A DNA stretch of 64,000 nucleotides from Azospirillum tabaci (lineage in GTDB: Bacteria; Pseudomonadota; Alphaproteobacteria; Azospirillales; Azospirillaceae). Below, piece by piece: positions 7,515 through 15,444 of the stretch (position 1 is its first letter; the number at the start of each line of letters is the position of its first letter). The position numbers and the translations under genes are program-made. The stretch is taken from contig NZ_JACCJY010000003.1 of NCBI RefSeq assembly GCF_014596085.1, positions 186,001-250,000 of the forward strand, read 5' to 3'. A model generated the notes under the pieces. That model did no database searches. It was not told the DNA's origin and saw nothing but the letters and a program-made list of their open reading frames with translations.

Positions 7515-9326
7515 ATGCGCCGTGTGGCCGCTGGAATGTTGATCGGGCTGATCGCCGCCGCCGTGGCCGGATCGGTGGGCGCGCAGCCGCGGCACGGCAT
7601 GGCGCTGTATGGCGAGCCGAAATACGGGCCGGACTTCCGGCATTTCGATTACGTCAACCCGGGCGCCCCGAAAGGCGGGAAGGTGACGCTCCAGGCCATC
7701 GGCTCCTTCGACACGCTGAACCCCTTCACACTGCGCGGCGTGCCGGCGGCGGGGGCGACGCTGATTTACGACACGCTGATGACCGGGTCGGCGGACGAGG
7801 CCTTCACCGAATACGGCCTTCTCGCCGAAAGCGTGGAGATGCCGGAGGACCGCTCAGCGATCACCTTCAACCTGCGCTCCGATGCGCGGTGGCACGATGG
7901 AAAGCCCGTCACCGCCGACGACGTGGTGTTCTCCTTCACCATCCTGACGGAGAGTCATCCCTTCTACCGCAGCTATTACGGCGCCGTGGACAAGGTCGAG
8001 GCGGAGGGGGAGCGCCGCGTCCGCTTCACCTTCAAGCCGGGCGACAACCGCGAGCTTCCGATGATCGTCGGGCAGTTGCCGGTGCTGCCGAAGCATTATT
8101 GGGAGAGCAAGGACTTCCAGGCGACCACGCTGGACCCGCCGCTGGGCAGCGGTCCCTACCGCATCGCGTCCTTCGATCCGGGCCGCGGCATCACCTATGA
8201 GCGGGTCGCCGACTATTGGGGCAAGGACCTGCCGGTGAATGTCGGGCGGAACAATTTCGGCAGCATGGCCTACGAGTATTACCGGGACACCAGCGTCGCC
8301 CTGCAGGCCTTCCGCGGTGGGCTTTACGACTTCCGACAGGAGAACGTCGCCAAGACTTGGGCCACCGGCTACGACTTCGACGCGGTGCGCGACGGCAAGG
8401 TGGTGAAGGAGGAGATCGCCAACGAGGTGCCGGCGGGTATGCAGGGATTCGTGTTCAACACGCGCCGCCCGGTCTTCGCAAACCCCAAGGTGCGCCAGGC
8501 CATCGCCTACGCCTTCGACTTCGAATGGACGAACCAGACCCTGTTCTACGGCGCCTACAAGCGGACGGAGAGCTACTTCGAGAACTCGCCGCTCCAATCC
8601 AAGGACCTGCCGCAGGGCCGTGAACTGGCGATCCTGGAGCCGCTGCGCGGAAAAATCCCCGCCGAGGTCTTCGAGAAGACCTACCACCCGCCCAGCACGG
8701 AGGGCCAGAACGGGCTGCGCCGCAACCTCCTGGAGGCCAAGCGGCTGCTCGACGAGGCGGGGACCGATGTGCGCAACGGGGTGCGGGTCGACGTCGCGAC
8801 CGGCAAGCCGCTGGACTTCGAAATCCTTCTCGACAGCCCAACCTTCGAGCGGGTGACGCTGCCCTTCATCGAGAATCTGAAACGGCTTGGCATCCGCGCC
8901 AGCATCCGCACGGTGGACACCACCCAGTACGAGAACCGCACGCGTGACTTCGATTTCGACATGGTGGTCCATGTCTGGCCGCAGTCCCTGTCGCCGGGGA
9001 ATGAGCAGACCGGCTACTGGGGATCGGCCTTCGCCGACCGTCCGGGAAGCCAGAACATGGCCGGGATGCGCAGTGAGGCGGTCGATCACCTGATCGGCGA
9101 GATCGTCCGCGCCAACAGCCAGGAGGATCTGAAGGCCGCGGTGTCGGCGCTCGACCGGGTGCTGCTGTGGAACCATTACGTGGTGCCGCACTGGTACTCC
9201 GGCGTCTACCGCGTCGCCTATTGGAACCGGTTGAAGCGCCCCGACACCGTGCCGCCCTATTCCATTTCCTTCGACTCCTGGTGGCTGTCGGACGCCTCGT
9301 CCGCCGGCGCCGGCAAGTCGCCATGA
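7515..9326 (+). CDS. ABC transporter substrate-binding protein, family 5 (YejA-like)
   Basis: This 603-residue periplasmic solute-binding protein has a signal peptide (cleavage probably after VGAQ). The segment HGMALYGEPKYGPDFRHFDYVNPGAPKGG is the YejA-type N-terminus, as in binding proteins for microcin C and oligopeptides. It continues with family-5 landmarks such as SADEAFTEYGLLAESVE, ARWHDGKPVTADDVVFSF and LGSGPYRI. I start at ATG 7515 because GGGAGG lies 6 bases upstream. The yejB/E/F permease and ATPase genes are absent nearby. Its stop overlaps the start of the receiver protein (ATGA). Confidence 0.9.
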   Translation: MRRVAAGMLIGLIAAAVAGSVGAQPRHGMALYGEPKYGPDFRHFDYVNPGAPKGGKVTLQAIGSFDTLNPFTLRGVPAAGATLIYDTLMTGSADEAFTEYGLLAESVEMPEDRSAITFNLRSDARWHDGKPVTADDVVFSFTILTESHPFYRSYYGAVDKVEAEGERRVRFTFKPGDNRELPMIVGQLPVLPKHYWESKDFQATTLDPPLGSGPYRIASFDPGRGITYERVADYWGKDLPVNVGRNNFGSMAYEYYRDTSVALQAFRGGLYDFRQENVAKTWATGYDFDAVRDGKVVKEEIANEVPAGMQGFVFNTRRPVFANPKVRQAIAYAFDFEWTNQTLFYGAYKRTESYFENSPLQSKDLPQGRELAILEPLRGKIPAEVFEKTYHPPSTEGQNGLRRNLLEAKRLLDEAGTDVRNGVRVDVATGKPLDFEILLDSPTFERVTLPFIENLKRLGIRASIRTVDTTQYENRTRDFDFDMVVHVWPQSLSPGNEQTGYWGSAFADRPGSQNMAGMRSEAVDHLIGEIVRANSQEDLKAAVSALDRVLLWNHYVVPHWYSGVYRVAYWNRLKRPDTVPPYSISFDSWWLSDASSAGAGKSP

Positions 9327-9748
9327 CGGGCGGAACGGATTCCATGGACGCGCAGTCGTTGGACAGGACGCGGACCATCCTTGTCGTCGATGACAACGCG
9401 CTGATGCGCAAGCTTCTGGTTCGCTGCCTGGAGGAGGGCGGCCACCGCGTCAGCGAGACGGACGACCCGCGGGGCGTGCTCGACCTGATGCGCGCTCTGA
9501 AGCCCGACCTGGTGATCATGGACGTGGTGATGCCCGGCCTGTCCGGGGTCGAGCTGGTCCGGATGATCCGCGCCGACCGGGCCTTGGCGAGGACGTTGGT
9601 CGTCGCGGTGACAAACCTGTCCACACCCACGGACATGCTGCGCTTTTCCAACGCCGGTTTCGATGCGCATGTGCCCAAGCCAATCCAGCCGAGGGACTTC
9701 CTGGCGACGATCAACGGCTATCTTGATGGCAAGGGGGAACGACTGTAA
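9323..9748 (+). CDS. single-domain response regulator (CheY-like)
   Basis: The 141-residue product is a receiver domain alone: acidic pocket in ILVVDDN, phospho-acceptor Asp in DLVIMDVVMPGLSG, the Thr switch in VAVTNL, and the conserved Lys in HVPKPI. The start ATG overlaps the stop of the upstream binding-protein gene (ATGA), implying translational coupling; an internal ATG at 9344 is an alternative. With no output domain it probably acts by protein contact. Its coupling to a solute-binding protein is unusual. Confidence 0.9.
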   Translation: MTGGTDSMDAQSLDRTRTILVVDDNALMRKLLVRCLEEGGHRVSETDDPRGVLDLMRALKPDLVIMDVVMPGLSGVELVRMIRADRALARTLVVAVTNLSTPTDMLRFSNAGFDAHVPKPIQPRDFLATINGYLDGKGERL

Positions 9749-9762
9749 AAAACCATTTTTTA
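9744..9762. repeat. A/T-rich inverted repeat after the receiver gene
   Basis: GTAAAAAA and TTTTTTAC are perfect 8-bp arms around CCA, beginning inside the stop codon. It could be a weak bidirectional terminator. It opens an AT-rich stretch to about 9890 in which I see no gene. Confidence 0.5.
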
Positions 9763-9968
9763 CCAGGATGTTGAGTGAATTTCATGAACTGATTTCCGAA
9801 GTTTGGGCCTTCGCATCGAGAGGCTGCCAAAATGAATTAGGAACGACAGGCAGCGATCTGATAAATATAACTTTTATTGGATAAGGCCCGCCCTTCGACG
9901 CGCGATCCTGCTCTCTGACGAGCGATCTGTGCTATGGTCTGCCGCCATCGCCGTTTTCACCGCTCGCC

Positions 9969-10421
9969 ATGAAACTCGCCATCGCCGTACCGCTGTTGCT
10001 GATGCTGATGGCCGTTCCGGCGGCTGCGGACCCGATGCGGGTGGAGCGGACCGATCCCGGCCATATGCGCGCTTTAAGTCGCTCCTCTCTTCCCAAAGAG
10101 GTCATTTCTCCTCGCACCCGCTACGTGCGCAGCCAGGCGGTCTACAATCTGCCGAAGGGGCTGGACGGGCTGACCCGCTACGACGCCGCCCTGTCAAGGC
10201 TGTGCCAGCGCGGCGCCTTCGGGCAGGAGACGGACGGATTCTACTGGGCACGAACGCCCGACAAGCGTTATGGCGTCGCCTTCTCCGGCGGGGCGAACCT
10301 GTCCGACCCGCAGAACAAGAGCAAGACCGGTCAGGTGTATTTCTTCGACGGCCAGGACAGCCGCTGCGACGTCTATGTCGGCGATCAGGCCAAACTGATG
10401 CCGCATTATGTCGGACCCTGA
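9969..10421 (+). CDS. exported hypothetical protein
   Basis: The 150-residue product starts with a clear signal peptide (MKLAIAVPLLLMLMAVPAAA), so the mature protein should be periplasmic. The rest has two cysteines (RLCQRG and SRCDVYVG) that could form a disulfide, plus aromatic-rich strands such as GQVYFFDGQ. No domain was recognised. The gene follows an AT-rich intergenic region and ends at a long hairpin shared with the convergent MetX-like gene. Confidence 0.7.
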   Translation: MKLAIAVPLLLMLMAVPAAADPMRVERTDPGHMRALSRSSLPKEVISPRTRYVRSQAVYNLPKGLDGLTRYDAALSRLCQRGAFGQETDGFYWARTPDKRYGVAFSGGANLSDPQNKSKTGQVYFFDGQDSRCDVYVGDQAKLMPHYVGP

Positions 10422-10427
10422 AAGAAG

Positions 10428-10458
10428 GCCCCGCCGGGCGGACGTCTCCGGGCGGGGC
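10428..10458. terminator. long hairpin between convergent genes
   Basis: GCCCCGCC (10428-10435) pairs with GGCGGGGC (10451-10458), and inside it CGGA pairs with TCCG, leaving a GGG bulge. It lies between two converging stop codons and has no T tract. Confidence 0.6.
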
Positions 10459-10469
10459 GGTCGCGTTCG

Positions 10470-11666
10470 TTACTTCGCCATGAACGCCGATATCGTGTCC
10501 CCGGCCTTGGCGATGTTGGCGATGCCGTCGAGATGGCCGAGGCTGGTGGTGATCGCGTCGCTGTAGGTGACCGCGACGCCCTGCTTCTCCAGCCGCGCCT
10601 TCAGCGGGTGCATGGCGCGCTCCGGCGGGAAGACGAGGTCGTCGGCGGATGGGATCAGCAGCACCGGCGCCTTGATCTTCGCCAGCCCTTCGTCCAGCGC
10701 GCCGCCGCCGCCCACCAGGAAGGTCTGGTTGGCCTTCACCAGATACAGGAAGTGGTTGGCGTCGCTGACCGCGGCGCGGGCCGCCGCCGCCTTGTCCAGC
10801 CACGCTTCGATGGCGTACTGGTTGTTCATGCTGGCGGCGGGGTCCTTGCCTTCCTCCGCCCAGCCGCGGCCGAAGGTGGCGTCGGCCCATTTCCAGTGGC
10901 GGGCGTGCAGGGTCACCAGCTTCAGCGCCTCGATCAGCCCGGCCTTGGGCTCCGCCTTGCTGTAGTAATCGCCGCCCTGCCAGTTCGGATCGACGCGGAT
11001 GGGGGCCGCCCACAGGTTCAGCCAGCCGATCAGGAAGGGGTCGGCCTCGGCTCCACCGATCACCGCGACGACTCGCTTGACCATTTCCGGGTAGGACGCA
11101 CCCCATTCCAGCGCCTGGAGCGATCCCATGGATCCGCCCATTACCGCGTGCAGAGATTTTACATTAAGACTATCCAGCAATGCCTTTTGAACATTGACAA
11201 AATCTCGGATGGTGACGATCGGAAAACTCATCCCGTAGGGCTTGCCGGTGTCCGGATTGACGCTGGCCGGGCCGGTGGTGACGACGGTCGGGTCCTTCGG
11301 CGACAGATTCACCAGCGTGTCGGAGCTGATGATGAAGAACTTGTCGGTGTCCAGAGGCTTGCCCGGCCCGATGATCGAATCCCAGTAGCCGGGGGCCGGG
11401 TCCTCCGTCTTGTACTTGCCGGCGGCGTGGCTGTTGCCGCTGAAAAAGTGGGTGACGAGGATGACGTTGTCCCTGGCGTCGTTCAGCTTGCCATAGCTTT
11501 CCCAGCCGATGCGGAGGTTCTTGATCGTTCCGCCGCCCACCGTGGTGTAGGACGGCATCTCGAACACCTTCTTCTCCACGAGGCCCTCGAAGGCCAGGGC
11601 CGGGGCCGCGCAGAAGAGGCCGGCGGCCAGGGCCAGGCCGCCGAGCCGTTTCGCCAGAGAACGCAT
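10470..11666 (-). CDS. exported homoserine O-acetyltransferase (MetX)-like alpha/beta hydrolase
   Basis: The 398-residue product has a signal peptide (hydrophobic segment, cleavage near APALA) followed by a MetX-type fold. It shows the oxyanion region THFFSGNSHAAGK, the nucleophile elbow GGSMGS (Ser179), the acid in PSADDLVF (Asp342/343) and His378 in GHLDG. Cytoplasmic MetX acetylates homoserine in methionine synthesis, but export argues against that role here; a periplasmic acyltransferase or esterase is more likely (inference). An AT-rich patch near 11155-11225 differs from its surroundings. It has no methionine genes beside it. Confidence 0.85.
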   Translation of the reverse strand: MRSLAKRLGGLALAAGLFCAAPALAFEGLVEKKVFEMPSYTTVGGGTIKNLRIGWESYGKLNDARDNVILVTHFFSGNSHAAGKYKTEDPAPGYWDSIIGPGKPLDTDKFFIISSDTLVNLSPKDPTVVTTGPASVNPDTGKPYGMSFPIVTIRDFVNVQKALLDSLNVKSLHAVMGGSMGSLQALEWGASYPEMVKRVVAVIGGAEADPFLIGWLNLWAAPIRVDPNWQGGDYYSKAEPKAGLIEALKLVTLHARHWKWADATFGRGWAEEGKDPAASMNNQYAIEAWLDKAAAARAAVSDANHFLYLVKANQTFLVGGGGALDEGLAKIKAPVLLIPSADDLVFPPERAMHPLKARLEKQGVAVTYSDAITTSLGHLDGIANIAKAGDTISAFMAK

Positions 11667-11769
11667 GTCGTCCCTCCCGATTCTCAGGTCCCTATCGATG
11701 CGGGGAGGGAGTGTAAGTGGGTGCGACCGCCCGTCCAGGCGGGCAATCGGCCTAAACGGTTGGGGGAAC

Positions 11770-12090
11770 TCAGCCCAGCCGGACGGCGGTTCCGTTGATC
11801 GAGACCATCAGCATGCCGTTCTCCTTGCCCAGCACCTCGTAATCGATGTCCACACCGACGATGGCGTCGGCCCCCAGCGCCCGCGCGGCGTCCTGCAAAT
11901 CGGCGAAGGCGGCCTCGCGGGCGTCGCGCAGGGCGTTCTGATAACCGCCGGCCCGACCGCCGACGATGTCGCGAATACCGGAGAACAGATCGCGGAACAT
12001 ATTCACGCCAAGAATCGCCTCGCCCGCGACCATGCCCAGATACTGGGTGACGGGACGGCCTTCAACGGTGTCGGTGCTGGTGACGATCAT
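11770..12090 (-). CDS. YbjQ family protein (UPF0145)
   Basis: The 106-residue product is a full-length YbjQ/YdfZ-type domain: [28 protein letters not shown] at the N-terminus and [17 protein letters not shown] with the conserved GADA..G..D core. Members are often annotated as heavy-metal binding and are thought to form pentamers, but the function is not established. It has no transmembrane segment. It is divergent from the repressor gene, so the intergenic SOS box at 12256 could in principle serve it too. Confidence 0.85.
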   Translation of the reverse strand: MIVTSTDTVEGRPVTQYLGMVAGEAILGVNMFRDLFSGIRDIVGGRAGGYQNALRDAREAAFADLQDAARALGADAIVGVDIDYEVLGKENGMLMVSINGTAVRLG

Positions 12091-12197
12091 CGGTTCCTCC
12101 GAATGTGGTTTTGCGCCCTCCAGATGGCGGCGCGCACGGCGTGTCGCAATGGGTGGGGAAGGGGCTCAGCGGGAGAGGAGGAGAGTCCGACGCGATA

Positions 12198-12232
12198 CTG
12201 CGAAATCGCAGCGCATCCTCGGCGAAATTGCG
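12198..12232. promoter_or_regulatory. candidate operators with GCGAAAT core upstream of the repressor gene
   Basis: CTGCGA-AA-TCGCAG (12198-12211) is a perfect palindrome. A second related copy, GGCGAAATTGCGA, follows at about 12220-12232. A third CTGCGAAAT sits at 12992-13000, before the exonuclease operon. Shared copies around an XRE-type repressor suggest its own binding sites. Confidence 0.45.
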
Positions 12233-12255
12233 ACATAAGCGAAGAAACCTTGCGC

Positions 12256-12270
12256 GTTCATTCAACGTTC
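12256..12270. promoter_or_regulatory. SOS box (GTTC-N7-GTTC) upstream of the repressor gene
   Basis: GTTC at 12256-12259 and GTTC at 12267-12270 are separated by exactly seven bases, a perfect match to the alphaproteobacterial LexA motif. It lies between a weak -35 (TTGCGC, 12250) and a -10-like TTATAG (12275), 40 bases before the repressor start, where bound LexA would block transcription. Confidence 0.75.
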
Positions 12271-12309
12271 TCTCTTATAGGACGCTTTTTGGGCGGGGAG
12301 GACGGCGGA

Positions 12310-12945
12310 ATGGACGACACGCGGCGGGCGATCCTGCGTTGGATGACCGGCGTGATGGAAGCCCAGGGCTGGAGCGCCGGGGCTTGGGCGCGGCTGGCCG
12401 AGGTCACTCCCACGAACATCACGCGCTTCCTGCGCGACCCGGCGCGGGGCAGCGTTCCCAGCGCCGAGACCCTGGGCCGATTGGCTCGCGTTGCCGGCTC
12501 CGAGCCGCGCTTCCTGGACGAAACCGCCTACCCGGCCGTTGCTCGGGTGCCGCTGCTGTCGGTCGAGCAGGTGCGGTCCTTTCTGGAACTTGGGCGCAGG
12601 GCGGGGGAAGCCTTCATCGCTGCGGCCCTGACGGGCGGGGCGCGGGGCATCGCTGTGGACCGCCCGGCCTCGCGTCGTGCTTTTGCGCTGACCATCGCCT
12701 CCTCCAGCCTGAATGCCGCCGGCGTCCTGCCGGATGACTGCGTGGTGCTGGAACCGCTGGACGTGCTGGCCCCGCAGGCGGGCGACGTGGTCGTCACAGT
12801 GGGCGACGGAACGGTGTGCGGCTACCGATTCTTCCCGCCTCATCTGCTGCCGGTCAGCACCGATCCCGGTTGCCGCCCGACGCCCATCGAGCGCGCCAAT
12901 GTCGCCGGTGTCGCCGTTCACGTCACGCGCTGCCTGCGCGCCTGA
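12310..12945 (+). CDS. XRE-type / S24-like phage repressor homologue
   Basis: The 211-residue product has an N-terminal helix-turn-helix (residues 7-62, with WARLAEVTPTNITRFL and PSAETLGRLARVAG) and a C-terminal S24-like domain (about 120-205). In S24 proteins such as LexA and CI, a Ser-Lys pair cuts the repressor after DNA damage. Here Ser133 (ASSSLN) aligns with the nucleophile, but the expected Lys in a VKRF-type strand reads VCGYRF, so self-cleavage is probably lost. The start has GGAGG upstream. It precedes a nuclease/annealase operon and has its own SOS box. Confidence 0.8.
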   Translation: MDDTRRAILRWMTGVMEAQGWSAGAWARLAEVTPTNITRFLRDPARGSVPSAETLGRLARVAGSEPRFLDETAYPAVARVPLLSVEQVRSFLELGRRAGEAFIAAALTGGARGIAVDRPASRRAFALTIASSSLNAAGVLPDDCVVLEPLDVLAPQAGDVVVTVGDGTVCGYRFFPPHLLPVSTDPGCRPTPIERANVAGVAVHVTRCLRA

Positions 12946-13296
12946 TCGCGAGCATTTGCCGGGAATCTCGAAGAAAATCCGCCTATCGGCGCTGCGAAAT
13001 TCTTTTCCGCAGCCCCTTTGACGACGCGAATCCATAACCATCTGTGCCGAGTCGCCCGATTCGGTCACAGCGAGACCGCGGCGGCGCCGAATTCTACTTA
13101 GTTTTTTGAAAAGGTTCGAAGATTCGACCCTACGGCCAAGCCGCAGGTTCTCTTTTTGTTCTTGAATCCTGCATGTTCGCAGCCCATATTCACGCTACGG
13201 GGTATGGTTAACGCCACGAGCGCTGCGAAGACGCATCGGGCGCCCACCAGGACGGTGGCCAGAAACGCACGGAAACGGCTGGGGGCCGGCAGGGGA
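12946..13296. other. intergenic control region before the exonuclease operon
   Basis: This 351-base stretch has no convincing gene. It holds a hairpin after the repressor gene (GCTGCG at 12991, CGCAGC near 13008), a third GCGAAAT motif, an imperfect inverted repeat TGTGCCGA...TCGGTCACA near 13042-13068, the SOS box and a promoter-like pair. An ATG at 13204 could extend the exonuclease by 31 basic residues but lacks a good ribosome binding site. Confidence 0.6.
13147..13161. promoter_or_regulatory. SOS box (GTTC-N7-GTTC) upstream of the exonuclease operon
   Basis: GTTC (13147-13150), seven bases, GTTC (13158-13161): a second perfect alphaproteobacterial LexA site. It abuts TTGAAT (13162-13167), which with CATATT (13185-13190) and a 17-base spacer makes a plausible promoter reading into the nuclease gene. 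Confidence 0.78.
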
Positions 13297-14253
13297 ATGG
13301 CAATTACGGACGCGCAGCGCGCCGCGCGGGCAGGGCGTATCGGGTCTTCCGACGCCACCCGCGTCATGGCGGGCGACTGGCTGAGCCTGTGGCGCGAGAA
13401 AACGGGGCGCTCGGCGCCGGCCGATCTTGACCTCGTCGCCGCGGTGCAGATCGGCATCGCGACCGAACACTTGCACCCCCGCTTCGTTGAGAAGGCCACC
13501 GGCCTTCCCTGCGTGCCGGCGGAACGGACCTGGGTCCATCCGGAGCATGACTGGATGGTCGCCCACCCGGACTTCCTGACCTGGGATCTTTTGACGTGGG
13601 AGGATGATGGGGAGACCGGCGCGCCGGACACGCTGGTGGAGGCGAAATTCTCCGGCGGCTTCCAGACGGACGCGGAGTTGGCCCAGCGGTACCACTGGCA
13701 AGTCCAGCACCAGCTGGTGGTCACCGGGCTGGACCGGGCGATGCTCTCCATCCTGCGCCCCACCGGCCACGCGCTCGTCCGCGTGCCACGGCGGGACGCG
13801 GATTGCGGGCGGCTGATGGAGACGCTGGCCGCCTTCTGGTGGCACGTCGCCAACGATGTGGAGCCCGGCGACCCGCTGCCCGCGGAAGCGCCGACCTACG
13901 AGACCCGCCGGGTGGTGGATATGGCCCGGCACAACCGCTTCGCCGCCTTGGCCGCGGAACTGGTCGACCGCCGGGCCGCCGCCCTCGCCTTGCGGGAGGC
14001 CGAAGCCGCCCTGAAAGCGCTGATGCCCGCCGACGCGCGCATCGCCTTTGTGGCGGGAGAGGAACCGGGCCGCGGTTTGTACCTCGCCCGCGACCGCGAG
14101 GGACGCCTGTCGCTGCGCTACGGCGCGCCGCCACGGCGGGCGCTCGATACCGCCGAACCGTGGCAGCCCGCCACGGCCGATCCGTCCCCTGACCCGAGCC
14201 TGGACGCTGTGCTCAGCGGCGGCTGGGGTGAGGGGAGAGACGAACGCTTCTGA
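13297..14253 (+). CDS. YqaJ-family viral-type recombinase exonuclease
   Basis: The 318-residue product belongs to the PD-(D/E)XK nucleases of lambda-exonuclease/YqaJ type, which chew 5' ends to make single strands for annealing. It shows the early RIGSSDATRVM motif, Glu57, then Asp92 (HPDF), Glu115-Ala-Lys117 (VEAKFSGG) and Gln135 in WQVQHQLVVTG, so the catalytic set looks complete. The C-terminal third is helical and Ala-rich. ATG 13297 puts GSSDA at residue 16, as in relatives. The annealing protein follows 22 bases later. Confidence 0.85.
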   Translation: MAITDAQRAARAGRIGSSDATRVMAGDWLSLWREKTGRSAPADLDLVAAVQIGIATEHLHPRFVEKATGLPCVPAERTWVHPEHDWMVAHPDFLTWDLLTWEDDGETGAPDTLVEAKFSGGFQTDAELAQRYHWQVQHQLVVTGLDRAMLSILRPTGHALVRVPRRDADCGRLMETLAAFWWHVANDVEPGDPLPAEAPTYETRRVVDMARHNRFAALAAELVDRRAAALALREAEAALKALMPADARIAFVAGEEPGRGLYLARDREGRLSLRYGAPPRRALDTAEPWQPATADPSPDPSLDAVLSGGWGEGRDERF

Positions 14254-14275
14254 CCAAAAGGGGAACCCGACGACC

Positions 14276-15064
14276 ATGGGACGCATGAGCAAGACCGACA
14301 CCGTTGCCGAAACCGAGAAGACCGTCAGCACGGCCGCTCCGAAGATCGCGGGTTCCCAGACCGCCGCCCCGGACCCCATGCATTTGTGGAACCGGCTGAA
14401 GCGGACGGACCCGAAGGCGACCAAGCCCTTCACCCGCTCCGGCGGCTTCCGCGGCACGCAGATCGACCCGACCTGGCGCCTGATGATGATGACCGAGGTG
14501 TTCGGCCCGGTCGGCAAGGGCTGGGGCTATGAGCAGATGGACTGGACCATCGCCGAACGCATGGTCTTCATCTGCGCCCGCGTCTGGTATCTCGACCCGG
14601 AGACGGGCGAGAAGTGCTGGACCGGTCCGCAGTGGGGCGGCACCGAGATGGTCCGCCGCCGCAACGGCATCGAGGCGCCCGACGACGAGTGCTTCAAGAT
14701 GTCGATGACCGACGCGGTGGGCAAATGTCTGGTCCAGCTCGGCCTCGCCGCCGACGTGCATATGGGCCAGTTCGACGACAGCAAGTACCGGGAGGAGGCG
14801 GAGGCCTTCTACGCCGCCAAGTCCAACCCGGACCTGCAGCCTGCCGCCATCGCCGCTTTCGAGGAGGAAATCCGCAAGCGGCTCGGCGCCTGCCTGGACC
14901 TGGACGACCTGGAGGAGTTGTGGCGCACCGGCGCCGGCACCCGCCTGCGCGAGATCGGCACGGTGGACCGCACGGCCCAGCACCGCATCACGAGCCTGTT
15001 CGCCCAGAAGAAGGCGGAAATCCTGAAACAAGACGAAGAGGGCGGCGATCTGGAGGCCGCCTGA
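14276..15064 (+). CDS. phage-type single-strand annealing protein (Rad52/Erf-like superfamily)
   Basis: The 262-residue product has WRLMMMTEVFGPVGKGWGYEQMDW and ECFKMSMTDAVGKCLVQLGLAADVHMGQFDDSKY. These match the layout of phage annealing proteins, in which a 'TEvFGp.G.GW' strand is followed by 'K...TDA..K.l..lG..adv..g.fdd..Y'. Such proteins anneal complementary single strands. Pairing with the YqaJ nuclease immediately upstream is the classic two-component recombination arrangement and strongly supports the call; the exact subfamily is uncertain. The tail is acidic. AAAGGGG lies 12 bases before the start. Confidence 0.75.
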   Translation: MGRMSKTDTVAETEKTVSTAAPKIAGSQTAAPDPMHLWNRLKRTDPKATKPFTRSGGFRGTQIDPTWRLMMMTEVFGPVGKGWGYEQMDWTIAERMVFICARVWYLDPETGEKCWTGPQWGGTEMVRRRNGIEAPDDECFKMSMTDAVGKCLVQLGLAADVHMGQFDDSKYREEAEAFYAAKSNPDLQPAAIAAFEEEIRKRLGACLDLDDLEELWRTGAGTRLREIGTVDRTAQHRITSLFAQKKAEILKQDEEGGDLEAA

Positions 15065-15105
15065 GCCACGCCCGTCCTGCGGCGTGGAAGGGAGAAGCCC
15101 TGCCG

Positions 15106-15429
15106 ATGACACCCGCAAGCACCACCAAGCACACCCACGCCGAACGCTCTCCCAGCGGTCTTTTCCGCATGAGCGCCTGGGAAGGCGAGATGGAGCGCAC
15201 CTACTCCCAGCTTCCGCGGTGGTATTGGAACGAGGCGGAACGCCGGAAGCAGTACGCCCGTTGGGTCGAGGCGGAGGCGGAATCGCTGGCCATGCGGCTG
15301 TCGGGGCTGCTCCGCCCCGACACCCCGGTGGACGCCGCCGGCCCGGCCCGTCTTCTGGTCGAATCTCTGGCCCGCGACGCCGAATGGGCGCGCAGCCTGG
15401 AAGACCGGCTGCTCCGCAACGCCGCGTGA
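15106..15429 (+). CDS. small protein of unknown function in the recombination operon
   Basis: Not recognised. The 107-residue product is probably soluble and mainly helical: Trp/Tyr-rich middle (LPRWYWNEAERRKQYARWVEAEAESLAMRL) and a C-terminal helix pair (LLVESLARDAEWARSLEDRLLRNAA). AAGGGAGAAG precedes the ATG. It starts 41 bases after the annealing protein on the same strand, so it is probably cotranscribed and under the same SOS box. A nucleic-acid or partner-protein role is only inferred from context. Confidence 0.65.
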   Translation: MTPASTTKHTHAERSPSGLFRMSAWEGEMERTYSQLPRWYWNEAERRKQYARWVEAEAESLAMRLSGLLRPDTPVDAAGPARLLVESLARDAEWARSLEDRLLRNAA

Positions 15430-15444
15430 TCGAAAGGTCGCCTG

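Noticed and set aside
13115-13133. tRNA-like TTCGAA-type loop sequence
   Set aside because: No acceptor or anticodon stem can be built around it. No tRNA was found elsewhere in the window.
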